A DNA stretch of 64,000 nucleotides from positions 1 to 64,000 of the forward strand of contig JAKITO010000010.1 in the NCBI GenBank assembly GCA_021648025.1, given 5' to 3'. This document shows positions 44,908 to 53,568 of this stretch, piece by piece. This DNA is from Paracoccaceae bacterium (lineage in GTDB: Bacteria; Pseudomonadota; Alphaproteobacteria; Rhodobacterales; Rhodobacteraceae). How positions within the stretch are numbered: position 1 is the stretch's first letter; every line of letters begins with the position of its first letter. The position numbers and the translations under genes were made by a program. The notes beneath the pieces are model-generated. The model worked only from the letters and a program-made list of their open reading frames with translations. It made no database searches and was not told the DNA's origin.

Positions 44908-45406
44908 CCGCGGCCACCTTTACCGAAATCATCCGGTCGGGATTTGCCGGTGGTTCGCCCTTTTCAATCGCGTCCACGTGCTCCATCCCGTCGATCACCC
45001 GGCCATAGACCGTATACTGACCGTTCAGGAAATCATTGTCCTTGAAGTTGATGAAGAACTGCGAATTGGCGCTGTCGGGGTTGGCCGACCGGGCCGCCCC
45101 GATGGTACCGCGCGCATGCGGCAGCTTGGAAAACTCGGCCGTGACGTCGTCATGTTCGGAACTGCCGGTGCCGGCCATGCGGATGTTGAACCCGTCTTCC
45201 ATGTTGCCGTGCTGAACGTCGCCGGTCTGGGCCATGAAGCCGTCGATCACCCGGTGAAAGCAGACGTTGTCATAGGCACCGGCGCGAACAAGGGTTTTCA
45301 TCCGCTCGGTATGCAGCGGGGCCACGTCGGCCAGCAATTCGATTGTGACGTTGCCGTCTTTCAATTCGATTACAATGGTATTCTCGGGGTCTTTGATCTC
45401 GGCCAT
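44900..45406 (-). CDS. ppiB: Cytoplasmic cyclophilin-type peptidyl-prolyl isomerase
   Basis: A 168-aa cyclophilin without signal peptide (starts MAEIKDPENTIVIEL). It has the same motifs as its neighbour: FHRVIDGFMAQTGDVQHG and NSQFFINFKDNDFLNGQYTVYG (in part NSQFFINF). An in-frame extension to 45490 is unlikely because conserved sequence starts at MAEI, preceded by AGGAGA. It is divergent from pgk. Confidence 0.94.
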   Translation of the reverse strand: MAEIKDPENTIVIELKDGNVTIELLADVAPLHTERMKTLVRAGAYDNVCFHRVIDGFMAQTGDVQHGNMEDGFNIRMAGTGSSEHDDVTAEFSKLPHARGTIGAARSANPDSANSQFFINFKDNDFLNGQYTVYGRVIDGMEHVDAIEKGEPPANPDRMISVKVAADV

Positions 45407-45546
45407 CTGGCATTTCTCCTGTGATATGTTTGGGGGGTTTTTAGTTGGGCAGATGCAGAATGCCAAGTGACGCATTGACCAAAGCCGCAATTGTAGGGGA
45501 AAACCGGGTAATAATTGTGAAACACAAAGCGGACTGGGGCAGAATC

Positions 45547-46737
45547 ATGGGTTGGAAATCGCTGGACGATATGGCGTTGGCAGGTAAACGGGTGCTGGTG
45601 CGGGTGGATATCAATGTCCCTGTCGAGGATGGGCGCGTCACCGACGACACCCGCATCCGCCGCATTGTGCCAACCATTCGCGATATTCTGGCCGCCGGCG
45701 GGCGGCCGATCCTGCTGGCGCATTTTGGTCGCCCCAAGGGCGTGCATGTGCCCGGGTTGTCCTTGCGCCCTTTGGTGCCGGACCTTGAGGCCGCGTTTGG
45801 CGTGCCCGTGGTGTTTTGCGCCGATTGCCGCGGGCCTGCCGCCGAGGCGGCGGTTGGGGCCTTGCCCGACGGGCAGGTTCTGTTGTTGGAAAACACAAGG
45901 TTCCACCCGGGCGAATCGGCCAATGATCCGGGATTGGCGACCGAAATGGCGGCTTTGGCCGATATCTACTGCAATGACGCATTTTCGGCAGCACATCGCG
46001 CCCATGCTTCAACCACCGGGCTGGCGTATTTACTGCCCGCCTGCGCCGGCCGGTTGATGCAAATTGAATTGCGCGCGCTGGAAGGTGCGCTTGGCACGCC
46101 CAAACGCCCGGTCATGGCCGTTGTGGGGGGGGCCAAAGTATCCAGCAAGCTGGAATTGCTGGGTAATCTGGTGGCCAAGGTTGATACATTGGTGATCGGT
46201 GGCGGCATGGCCAATACGTTTCTGGCCGCACAGGGCATCGACGTGGGCAAATCCTTGTGTGAGCACGATCTGGGCGACACCGCCCGCGAAATCCTGACCA
46301 AGGCCAAGGCGGCGGGATGCACCATCCTGTTGCCCTGCGACATTGTTGTGGCGCGGGAATTCAAACCCGGGGCCGAAAATGAGACCCTGCCCGCCGACGC
46401 CTGCCCCAAAGACGCGATGATACTGGACGCAGGCCCGGATACGGTTGCCCGTATTGCCACGGCGATGGAGGCGGCCAAAACCCTGATCTGGAACGGTCCT
46501 TTGGGGGCGTTTGAGATCCCACCCTTTGACAGGGCCACCAATGCCGCAGCCCAAAAAGCGGCGGCACTGACCAATGCCGGCGACCTGATCAGCGTCGCGG
46601 GCGGCGGTGACACGGTGGCCGCCCTCAATCAATCCGGCGCGGCCAAATCGTTCAGCTATATCTCAACCGCGGGCGGCGCGTTTCTGGAATGGATGGAGGG
46701 AAAGACCCTGCCGGGCGTTGCCGCATTGGAAAAATAG
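45547..46737 (+). CDS. pgk: Phosphoglycerate kinase
   Basis: The glycolytic/gluconeogenic enzyme that interconverts 1,3-bisphosphoglycerate + ADP and 3-phosphoglycerate + ATP; 396 aa, the normal length. Signatures include [61 protein letters not shown] and [13 protein letters not shown]. The start chosen is ATG at 45547 (MGWKSLDDM); a frame open to 45445 adds unconserved residues. The class I aldolase gene follows, after a frame-broken gene. Confidence 0.97.
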   Translation: MGWKSLDDMALAGKRVLVRVDINVPVEDGRVTDDTRIRRIVPTIRDILAAGGRPILLAHFGRPKGVHVPGLSLRPLVPDLEAAFGVPVVFCADCRGPAAEAAVGALPDGQVLLLENTRFHPGESANDPGLATEMAALADIYCNDAFSAAHRAHASTTGLAYLLPACAGRLMQIELRALEGALGTPKRPVMAVVGGAKVSSKLELLGNLVAKVDTLVIGGGMANTFLAAQGIDVGKSLCEHDLGDTAREILTKAKAAGCTILLPCDIVVAREFKPGAENETLPADACPKDAMILDAGPDTVARIATAMEAAKTLIWNGPLGAFEIPPFDRATNAAAQKAAALTNAGDLISVAGGGDTVAALNQSGAAKSFSYISTAGGAFLEWMEGKTLPGVAALEK

Positions 46738-46776
46738 GCCATCGTGGGGCGCATAAGTCCAACAGGAGTTTTTCTG

Positions 46777-47380
46777 ATGCATTTTTTCCCAACGACCATT
46801 TTTGCCCCAACCCTTAGCCTGGCCATAAGTTTGACCGCCCTGCGCCTGCCGGGTGGCCTGCGGTTCCTGGCGCCGTTGGCACGACAGGGCAACACCGATG
46901 CGTCTTTCCTGATCGCCCAGGCTGTGGCAACAAGCGAACCGGTAAGTGCCTGTGCGCACGCTCTGCGGGCGGCTGAGGCGGGTTTGCCCGGTGCTTTGGC
47001 GTTGCTGGACCGGATCGAACGGGCCGTGCCATACGCCGATATCATCAAGGCCCAGAATATCATCAAGGCCCAGAATAAATTGCTGGCCGGTACTGATGAT
47101 GCGCTGTTTGGCGACCTGAGCGCGATGCGCCGCGCCGCACGGGACTATCTGACCGGCACTACGCGGGCACTACGCGGGCGCGGGCGCGGGCGCGGCCTAT
47201 TACTGGGCGTCAATGACTGCGGCAACCGGCGATGCCACCGGGGCCGCCTTGCGCCATGCAAACAACGAAATGATGCGCCTGCGTGGCCATGCAGGTGTTT
47301 GGGCACTTGAGACCAAAAGCCTGGACAACGGCGTGCTGCACGACTGGATGGCGCATGATGTGCCGTCGCTGTTGCGGTAA
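46777..47380 (+). pseudogene. Unknown gene broken in frame at an 11-bp tandem duplication
   Basis: The first part (from MHFFPTTIFAPTLSLAIS) is open up to about 47160; the second part, one base shifted, reads AAYYWASMTAATGDATG through to VPSLLR and TAA at 47378-47380. Both parts look like real coding sequence. The shift falls at gcactacgcgg, present twice (47156-47177) and followed by three gcgcgg units. One further 11-bp copy would bring both parts into the same frame. An 18-bp in-frame duplication (IIKAQN twice, 47041-47076) lies upstream. I do not recognise the protein; the N-terminus may be a weak signal or membrane segment. Confidence 0.65.
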
Positions 47381-47526
47381 TACCTTGATGTGTTTGCGCA
47401 AACATGAAAGTCCGCGCCCGACTTGTATTGAAACCGGGGGCCATGTGACTTAAAATTCGGCAGACCTGCAATACCCGGGCCGGAATAATCCGGGTCTGCC
47501 CGTTTTAGTTCAAATTGAAAGTTGCC

Positions 47527-48420
47527 ATGTCCCAAGATATCCAGTCCGCCCAGATCACATCCGCCCCCGGTTTCATTGCCGCGCTGGACCAGTCCGGCGG
47601 CTCGACTCCGAACGCATTGAAGCAATATGGGGTTGAGGCAAATGCGTGGAATTCGGATACCGAGATGTACGACCTTGTACATGCCATGCGCGCACGGATC
47701 ATCAAATCGCCGGCCTTTAACGGTGATCAGGTGATCGGCGCGATCCTGTTTGAAATGACCATGGACCGTGAGATTGACGGCATGCCAACGGCGCAATTCC
47801 TGTGGGAAAACCGCCGGGTTGTGCCGTTTCTGAAGATCGACAAAGGGTTGGAGGATGTGCAGGACGGCGTGCGTCTGATGAAACCAAACGACGGGTTGGA
47901 TGCGTTGTTGACCCGCGCCGTCAAGGCCGGGATATTCGGCACCAAAATGCGTTCGGTGATCGACGCCGCATCGCCCAGTGGCGTCACCGCCAATGTGGCG
48001 CAACAGTTTGCTGTGGCCGCACAGGTACGCGCCCACGGGCTGATGCCGATCGTCGAACCAGAAGTGACCATATCCATCGCCGACAAGGCCCGCGCCGAAG
48101 ACCTGTTGCTGGACGCACTGACCGCTGCGCTGGACGCGCTGCCGGCTGGCCAACAGGTGATGTTGAAACTGACCTTGCCAGAGAAAGCCAACCTGTACCG
48201 CCCGCTGGTCGATCATCCCGCAGTGATGCGGGTGGTGGCCCTGTCGGGGGGCTATGCCCGCGACGAGGCCAATACCCGTCTGGCACAAAACAGCGGCGTG
48301 GTCGCATCTTTTTCACGCGCATTGGCCGAAGGGTTGAGCAATGAACAGCCGAAAGCAGCGTTTGATTCCCGGCTGGCCGCATCCATCGCGTCGATTCACG
48401 CGGCATCAGTCGCGGGCTAA
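47527..48420 (+). CDS. Class I fructose-bisphosphate aldolase
   Basis: A 297-aa Schiff-base aldolase that cleaves fructose 1,6-bisphosphate. It shows GFIAALDQSGGSTPNAL near the N-terminus, FLKIDKGLEDVQDGV, the conserved PIVEPEVTI strand, and VMLKLTLPEKANLY with the Lys likely to form the Schiff base. The ATG at 47527 is preferred to the TTG at 47515. Together with pgk it serves central carbon metabolism. A hairpin follows the stop codon. Confidence 0.93.
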   Translation: MSQDIQSAQITSAPGFIAALDQSGGSTPNALKQYGVEANAWNSDTEMYDLVHAMRARIIKSPAFNGDQVIGAILFEMTMDREIDGMPTAQFLWENRRVVPFLKIDKGLEDVQDGVRLMKPNDGLDALLTRAVKAGIFGTKMRSVIDAASPSGVTANVAQQFAVAAQVRAHGLMPIVEPEVTISIADKARAEDLLLDALTAALDALPAGQQVMLKLTLPEKANLYRPLVDHPAVMRVVALSGGYARDEANTRLAQNSGVVASFSRALAEGLSNEQPKAAFDSRLAASIASIHAASVAG

Positions 48421-48424
48421 GCCG

Positions 48425-48449
48425 CCTGTCGCGGCATTTCGGCGACAGG
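48425..48449 (+). terminator. Hairpin after the aldolase gene
   Basis: Perfect 8-bp stem CCTGTCGC (48425-48432) with GCGACAGG (48442-48449) and a 9-base loop, four bases beyond the stop codon. No T-run follows directly, so termination may be partial or Rho-assisted. Confidence 0.55.
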
Positions 48450-48483
48450 TCCACGCGGTTGTGTAAAAATCGGTAACTATTGG

Positions 48484-48507
48484 GATTCACAAGGCGAATC
48501 ACTTGTG
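48484..48507 (+). promoter_or_regulatory. Two GANTC sites within an inverted repeat upstream of ftsB
   Basis: GATTC (48484-48488) and GAATC (48496-48500) are both CcrM methylation sites. They lie in and around an inverted repeat, CACAAG (48488-48493) and CTTGTG (48502-48507). A TAGTAT hexamer that could be a -10 box follows at 48511. In alphaproteobacteria such as Caulobacter, GcrA acts at methylated GANTC sites in cell-cycle promoters, and gcrA is in this window. Confidence 0.45.
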
Positions 48508-48559
48508 CCATAGTATCAGAAGACGCCCGATCAAGGGCGCACCCTGAGGCATATCCTGC

Positions 48560-48859
48560 GTGACCCGAACCAAGCGACCCAAATTTGGCGTTCTTCTGTT
48601 TTTCGCCGCCGCTTTCTTGCTGAGTGCGCATTTCACCTTTGCCGCGGTGCAAGGTGACTATGGTCTGTTTCGCCTGGTCGAGATCTCTGCCCAAGCCAGG
48701 ACATTGGAACATGATCTGATGCAGTTGCAGGCGCAGATTGCCACCATGGAAAACCTGACGCACCGGTTGTCGGACAACTATCTTGACCTGGATTTGCTGG
48801 ATCAGCAGGCCCGCTCGGTTCTGGGGTTGTTGCGGGCGGATGAGATTGTCATCCGTTAG
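48560..48859 (+). CDS. ftsB: Septum formation initiator FtsB/DivIC-like
   Basis: A 99-aa bitopic division protein. One N-terminal membrane helix (about residues 9-29, FGVLLFFAAAFLLSAHF) is followed by a coiled coil (about 38-75) and a short globular end (LDLLDQQARSVLGLLRADEIVIR in part LDQQARSVLGLLRADE), the standard FtsB layout. It starts with GTG. It lies upstream of pdhA, as is common in alphaproteobacteria. Confidence 0.9.
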   Translation: MTRTKRPKFGVLLFFAAAFLLSAHFTFAAVQGDYGLFRLVEISAQARTLEHDLMQLQAQIATMENLTHRLSDNYLDLDLLDQQARSVLGLLRADEIVIR

Positions 48860-48908
48860 GGCAAATTCAGATTTCCTCTCGCCAGCAGTACGAAAATGAT
48901 TTATTAGA

Positions 48909-48926
48909 TAGTTTAATACTAAACTA
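48909..48926. promoter_or_regulatory. Near-perfect palindrome upstream of the pdh operon
   Basis: TAGTTTAATACTAAACTA matches across its centre at eight of nine pairs and ends 27 bases before the pdhA ATG, in an AT-rich patch that may also hold the promoter -10 region. It is a strong candidate operator for a pyruvate dehydrogenase regulator; no regulator gene is adjacent, so the protein is unknown. Confidence 0.6.
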
Positions 48927-48953
48927 CTTCTGATCATGAGAGGGTGCAGCATC

Positions 48954-49970
48954 ATGGCCGCGAAGAAATCCACAAAGAAGTCAAACGTTTCCGCCGAAGA
49001 ACTGTTGGGGTTCTATCGCGAGATGTTGATGATCCGGCGATTCGAAGAGAAAGCCGGGCAGCTATACGGCATGGGGTTGATCGGCGGGTTCTGCCATCTT
49101 TATATCGGCCAGGAGGCGGTTGTTGTCGGGTTGGAGGCCGCCGCCGAAGAAGGCGACAAGCGCATCACCTCCTACCGCGATCACGGTCATATGCTGGCCT
49201 GCGGCATGGACCCTGACGGGGTAATGGCCGAACTGACGGGGCGCTCCGGGGGGTATTCGGGTGGCAAGGGCGGCTCGATGCACATGTTTTCCAAGGAAAA
49301 GAACTTTTACGGCGGGCACGGCATTGTTGGCGCCCAGGTGCCGCTTGGCACCGGGCTGGCGTTTGCCGACAAATACAAGGGCAACGGGCGGGTCAGTTTC
49401 GCCTATTTCGGTGATGGCGCGGCCAATCAGGGGCAGGTATATGAGGCCTTCAACATGGCCGCCCTCTGGGAATTGCCGGTGATTTTTGTCATTGAAAACA
49501 ACCAATACGCCATGGGCACGGCGCAGAAACGCTCAACCTCGACCCCTGATATCTATACCCGCGGTCAGGCCTTTGGCATTCCGGGTGAACCGGTTGATGG
49601 CATGGATGTTCTGGCGGTCAAGGCGGCGGGTCAAAAGGCGGTGGCGCATGCGCGGGCCGGCAAGGGGCCATATATTCTTGAGGTCAAGACCTATCGTTAT
49701 CGCGGCCATTCGATGTCTGATCCGGCCAAATACCGCACCCGCGAGGAAGTCCAGAAGATGCGCGAAGAACGCGATGCAATCGAACATGTGCGCAGTTTGC
49801 TGCTGGCTGGCAAACACGCGACAGAGGATGATCTGAAAGCCATCGACAAAGATATCAAGGCCACGGTCAACAAGGCGGCTGATTTTGCCAAGGCAAGCCC
49901 GGAACCGGCCTTGGAAGAGCTTTGGACAGACATTTACGCCACAAACACGCACACTGCGGCAACGGCCTGA
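48954..49970 (+). CDS. pdhA: Pyruvate dehydrogenase E1 component, alpha subunit
   Basis: A 338-aa thiamine-diphosphate enzyme subunit which, with PdhB, decarboxylates pyruvate. The ThDP motif is seen in [23 protein letters not shown] (part: [10 protein letters not shown]) ending in IENNQYAMG, and the phosphorylation-loop region in [16 protein letters not shown] (part: [10 protein letters not shown]). ATG at 48954 has GAGGG upstream; another ATG six codons earlier is possible. First gene of pdhABC. Confidence 0.96.
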   Translation: MAAKKSTKKSNVSAEELLGFYREMLMIRRFEEKAGQLYGMGLIGGFCHLYIGQEAVVVGLEAAAEEGDKRITSYRDHGHMLACGMDPDGVMAELTGRSGGYSGGKGGSMHMFSKEKNFYGGHGIVGAQVPLGTGLAFADKYKGNGRVSFAYFGDGAANQGQVYEAFNMAALWELPVIFVIENNQYAMGTAQKRSTSTPDIYTRGQAFGIPGEPVDGMDVLAVKAAGQKAVAHARAGKGPYILEVKTYRYRGHSMSDPAKYRTREEVQKMREERDAIEHVRSLLLAGKHATEDDLKAIDKDIKATVNKAADFAKASPEPALEELWTDIYATNTHTAATA

Positions 49971-49984
49971 AGGGGAACAAGCAC

Positions 49985-51361
49985 ATGGCAACTGAAATCC
50001 TGATGCCCGCCCTGTCGCCCACCATGGAGATCGGCACATTGGCCAAATGGCTGGTCAAAGAGGGCGATACCGTGTCGTCCGGCGATATCCTGGCGGAAAT
50101 TGAAACCGACAAGGCGACGATGGAGTTCGAAGCGGCGGACGAAGGCATCATCGGCAGGATCGTGATCCCCGAGGGCACCGAGGGCGTGAAAGTGAACGCA
50201 GTGATCGCGGTGTTGGTCGAAGACGGCGAAGCCATCCCTGAGATCACAACGCAAGCCCCTGCCGAGCAGGCCCCGCAAGGGGCCGCCGAGGCGGCCACGC
50301 CGCCCCCCGGCGCACCGCAGGTGCCCGGCCCCGCGCGGGCACAGCCCGACACCACCCCCGACTGGCCCGAAGGCACCCCCATGAAGGCACAGACTGTGCG
50401 CGAAGCATTGCGCGATGCCATGGCCGAAGAAATGCGGGCCGACGAAACCGTGTATCTGATGGGCGAAGAGGTGGCCGAATATCAGGGCGCGTACAAGATC
50501 AGCCAGGGCATGCTGGATGAATTCGGCCCCAAGCGGGTGATTGACACACCGATCACCGAACACGGGTTCACCGGCATTGCGGTCGGTTCGGCTTATGCCG
50601 GCCTGAAACCGATCGTCGAATTCATGACCTTTAACTTCGCCGTGCAAGCCCTTGATCAAATTATCAATTCCGCCGCAAAGACCCTGTATATGTCCGGCGG
50701 GCAAATGGGCGCACCAATGGTGTTTCGTGGTGCCAACGGTGCCGCCGCCCGGGTCGGAGCCCAACACAGCCAATGTTATGCCGCCTGGTACATGCAGGTG
50801 CCGGGGCTAAAGGTGGCGATGCCTTATTGTGCGTCCGACGCCAGGGGCCTGCTGAAAACCGCGATCCGCGACCCCAACCCGGTGATCTTCCTGGAAAACG
50901 AAATCCTGTACGGTCGCAGCTTTGAAGTGCCGGACATAGACGACTATACCGTGCCATTTGGCAAGGCCCGGATCTGGCGCGAGGGGGCGGACGTCACCAT
51001 CGTCAGCTTTGGCATCGGCATGCAATACGCGCTTGAGGCCGCTGACAAGCTGGCCAAAGACGGTATCTCAGCCGAGGTCCTCGACCTGCGCACCCTGCGG
51101 CCCATGGACACCGACGCAATCCTGCGCTCGGTGAAAAAAACCAACCGCTGCGTGACCGTCGAAGAGGGTTGGCCGCAAGGCTCGGTCGGCGGCTATATCT
51201 CGTCGGTAATCATGCAAGAGGCGTTTGATTACCTCGACGCGCCAGTGATCAATTGCACAGGTAAGGACGTGCCGATGCCTTATGCCGCCAATCTGGAAAA
51301 GCTCGCGCTGGTCACCACTGACGAAGTGGTTGCCGCGGTGAAACAAGTGACCTACCGGTAA
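49985..51361 (+). CDS. pdhB: Pyruvate dehydrogenase E1 component, beta subunit with lipoyl domain
   Basis: A 458-aa E1-beta with an additional N-terminal lipoyl domain (residues 1-78), whose modified Lys is in [18 protein letters not shown] Pro/Ala-rich linker (about 85-135) leads to the transketolase-like domain ([22 protein letters not shown] in part [15 protein letters not shown]) and its C-terminal half. A lipoyl domain on E1-beta is typical of alphaproteobacteria. The first 92 bases of the lipoyl coding region are identical to those of pdhC. Confidence 0.96.
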   Translation: MATEILMPALSPTMEIGTLAKWLVKEGDTVSSGDILAEIETDKATMEFEAADEGIIGRIVIPEGTEGVKVNAVIAVLVEDGEAIPEITTQAPAEQAPQGAAEAATPPPGAPQVPGPARAQPDTTPDWPEGTPMKAQTVREALRDAMAEEMRADETVYLMGEEVAEYQGAYKISQGMLDEFGPKRVIDTPITEHGFTGIAVGSAYAGLKPIVEFMTFNFAVQALDQIINSAAKTLYMSGGQMGAPMVFRGANGAAARVGAQHSQCYAAWYMQVPGLKVAMPYCASDARGLLKTAIRDPNPVIFLENEILYGRSFEVPDIDDYTVPFGKARIWREGADVTIVSFGIGMQYALEAADKLAKDGISAEVLDLRTLRPMDTDAILRSVKKTNRCVTVEEGWPQGSVGGYISSVIMQEAFDYLDAPVINCTGKDVPMPYAANLEKLALVTTDEVVAAVKQVTYR

Positions 51362-51373
51362 GGAAACGCGCCC

Positions 51374-52642
51374 ATGCCCATAGAAATCCTGATGCCCGCC
51401 CTGTCGCCCACCATGGAGATCGGCACATTGGCCAAATGGCTGGTCAAAGAGGGCGATACCGTGTCGTCCGGCGACCTTCTGGCGGAAATCGAAACCGACA
51501 AGGCGACGATGGAGTTCGAAGCGGTCGACGAAGGCACCATCACCAAACTGCTGATCCCCGAGGGCACCGAAGGCGTAAAAGTGAACACGGCCATCGCCCT
51601 CCTGCTCGAAGATGGCGAATCCGCTGATGGACCCGCCACCGCCGCAACAACACCGGAGGCGCCAAAGGCGTCCGACGCGGGCGCCGAGGTGACCCCCGCA
51701 GGGGTTGCCGAAAAGCCCGCCACCCCTGCCCTAACCAAAGGCACCCGCGTCTTCGCCTCCCCTCTCGCGCGGCGCATCGCCGCCGACAAAGGCCTTGATC
51801 TGTCGCAAATATCCGGCTCTGGCCCACACGGGCGCATCGTCAAGGCGGATGTGGACGCCGCCGCGTCAACATCCGCCCCACTAAAAGCCCCCGCGCCAAC
51901 CCTTGCCACCGGCCCCACCGCCGACGCGGTTGCGCGCATGTACGAGGGCCGTGAATACCAGGAAATCCCCCTGAACGGCATGCGCAAGATCATCGCCGCC
52001 CGCCTGACCGAGGCCAAACAATCCATCCCGCATTTCTACCTGCGCCGCGACATCCAGCTTGACGCCCTGCTGACATTCCGCGCTGAAATCAATGCCCAAC
52101 TGGCGACACGAAACATCAAACTCAGCGTCAACGACTTTATCATCAAGGCCTGCGCCCTGGCCTTGCAATCCGTCCCCGACGCCAACGCAGTATGGGCCGG
52201 CGACCGTATTTTCAAACTCACACCTTCGGACGTCGCCGTCGCCGTCGCCATCGAGGGCGGTCTGTTCACGCCCGTTCTGAAGGACGCCGAGACAAAATCC
52301 CTCTCGGCCCTCAGCACCGAGATGAAAGACCTGGCCGCCCGCGCCAAAACCCGCAAGCTGGCCCCGCACGAATACCAGGGCGGCAGCTTTGCCATTTCCA
52401 ACCTTGGCATGATGGGCATCGACAATTTCGACGCCGTGATCAACCCGCCCCACGGCGCCATCCTCGCCGTTGGGGCAGGCAAGAAGAAACCGGTGGTCAC
52501 CAAAGACGGCGACCTGGGCATCGCCACCATCATGTCAGTAACCCTATCGGTCGACCACCGCGTCATCGACGGTGCCCTTGGCGCAGAACTCTTGCAGGCC
52601 ATCGTCGACAATCTGGAAAACCCGATCGCCATGCTGGCCTGA
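51374..52642 (+). CDS. pdhC: Dihydrolipoamide acetyltransferase, E2 of pyruvate dehydrogenase
   Basis: The 422-aa E2 core. An N-terminal lipoyl domain (residues 1-78, Lys in [15 protein letters not shown]) is followed by a linker and a peripheral subunit-binding domain (FASPLARRIAADKGLDLSQI split as ASPLARRIAADKGLDL, about 130-165). The C-terminal catalytic domain carries the conserved SVDHRVIDGALGAELLQ end. It transfers the acetyl group to CoA. It starts 12 bases after pdhB. Confidence 0.96.
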   Translation: MPIEILMPALSPTMEIGTLAKWLVKEGDTVSSGDLLAEIETDKATMEFEAVDEGTITKLLIPEGTEGVKVNTAIALLLEDGESADGPATAATTPEAPKASDAGAEVTPAGVAEKPATPALTKGTRVFASPLARRIAADKGLDLSQISGSGPHGRIVKADVDAAASTSAPLKAPAPTLATGPTADAVARMYEGREYQEIPLNGMRKIIAARLTEAKQSIPHFYLRRDIQLDALLTFRAEINAQLATRNIKLSVNDFIIKACALALQSVPDANAVWAGDRIFKLTPSDVAVAVAIEGGLFTPVLKDAETKSLSALSTEMKDLAARAKTRKLAPHEYQGGSFAISNLGMMGIDNFDAVINPPHGAILAVGAGKKKPVVTKDGDLGIATIMSVTLSVDHRVIDGALGAELLQAIVDNLENPIAMLA

Positions 52643-52802
52643 AATAAAACGCACACATCTTTGGTCAATAAATATCCTCGGGGGGCTGCCATCGCAACGC
52701 CATAGGTCCGAGATACGATGGCGACGGGGCAGATAGCCTGCTCTGACAAAAGTGCCCGGGTCAATCCCCCGCAATCGCAATTCAGATTGCCGGAAGTGTT
52801 CT

Positions 52803-52824
52803 GGCCAAGGACGGGCCAAGGACG
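52803..52824. repeat. Two 11-bp tandem copies downstream of pdhC
   Basis: Unit ggccaaggacg occurs twice without mismatch in the 198-base space between pdhC and a small minus-strand gene. Confidence 0.8.
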
Positions 52825-52840
52825 GGAATATGCCATTTTG

Positions 52841-53092
52841 TCAATTATCTAAAGCGTAAACCCCCAACAAAATAGACCGCCAGGTCCGACTATTGACGAA
52901 GCGCTGATAAAGAAGGGTAACAACAAGCAGTCCGGCCAGCAGTGGGAAAATAGTGTTGAAACCAAGCCAATAAATTGCGGCCAGGATTGCCGCAATGCTT
53001 GGCACGGACATTAGCAGCCAGTTGCGCCACGCCTTGTCAATCGTAACATTCTGTTGCAGTTCATTTTGACCTTCCCCATTTCTGCCCCCCAT
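52841..53092 (-). CDS. Small two-helix membrane protein of unknown function
   Basis: An 83-aa frame with a polar N-terminus (MGGRNGEGQNELQQN), two hydrophobic segments (about residues 26-45 and 47-63) and a short basic loop (YQRFVNSRTWRS). The composition looks like a real small inner-membrane protein, but I do not recognise a family. A 13-bp tandem duplication lies exactly over its start codon region (53078-53103), so the true start could be later. It stands opposite to all neighbours. Confidence 0.5.
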   Translation of the reverse strand: MGGRNGEGQNELQQNVTIDKAWRNWLLMSVPSIAAILAAIYWLGFNTIFPLLAGLLVVTLLYQRFVNSRTWRSILLGVYALDN

Positions 53093-53103
53093 TTCTGCCC
53101 CCC
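53078..53103. repeat. Two 13-bp tandem copies
   Basis: Unit atttctgcccccc repeated exactly twice, overlapping the first codons and leader of the small membrane protein gene on the minus strand. Confidence 0.85.
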
Positions 53104-53245
53104 AAATTTACTTTCGGCCAATTGGTCTTTTCTACTGGACCACACACCAGAATTCACCACCATTGTCGCACCGTCTGGTCATCGTCAGCTTCGCACCGCA
53201 AAGCGGCTGTTGCCCGGCGATAGCAGAAAGGCTAGGGTCATTTCT

Positions 53246-53422
53246 ATGAAACAAGTCCCCAAACCAACCACCGATGACGCATTGATTCAGGAATTCCTGA
53301 ACAACGGCGGCAAAGTCAGCATTGGCAAAACCAAACCGGCACCAGCCGAACTGGGCCTGAGCAACAATGTCTGGAACAACAAGCTGACCAAAGAAGAAAA
53401 ATCCGCGCGCGACAAAAAGTAA
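53246..53422 (+). CDS. Small basic conserved protein (58 aa)
   Basis: A 58-aa protein, MKQVPKPTTDDALIQEFL and onward, ending in NKLTKEEKSARDKK. It is hydrophilic and basic with a central KVSIGKTKPAPAELG. I recall similar short proteins in Rhodobacterales genomes but know no function. Sequence upstream to 53054 in the same frame is open but shows no coding character, so the ATG at 53246 is chosen. Confidence 0.65.
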   Translation: MKQVPKPTTDDALIQEFLNNGGKVSIGKTKPAPAELGLSNNVWNNKLTKEEKSARDKK

Positions 53423-53479
53423 AATTGCAGGGGCAACCCCCGCCAAAAAAAAGACGGGTTTCGTCTGTCACGCAGTTCT

Positions 53480-53511
53480 GCGCAGGTCCAGGCGCAGGGC
53501 CAGGCGCAGGA
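53480..53511. repeat. 12-bp tandem repeat upstream of the DMT permease gene
   Basis: Unit gcgcaggkccag (k = t in the first copy, g in the second) occurs two and two-thirds times, 58 bases before the permease start. Confidence 0.75.
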
Positions 53512-53568
53512 CAGATGACCCTCTGATTGCTCTTGTGCCACCCCCTGAATAGGCGCAGTTCGTCGGGC

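Noticed and set aside
49985-50240. pdhB mis-assembled with the pdhC lipoyl domain
   Set aside because: A lipoyl domain on E1-beta is normal in alphaproteobacteria, and the two segments diverge beyond the first 92 bases, so this is not a simple assembly duplication.
53454-53469. Terminator on the minus strand (AGACG/CGTCT stem followed by a T-run)
   Set aside because: The hairpin is only 5 bp and no minus-strand gene ends upstream of it; it is probably incidental to the A-run.
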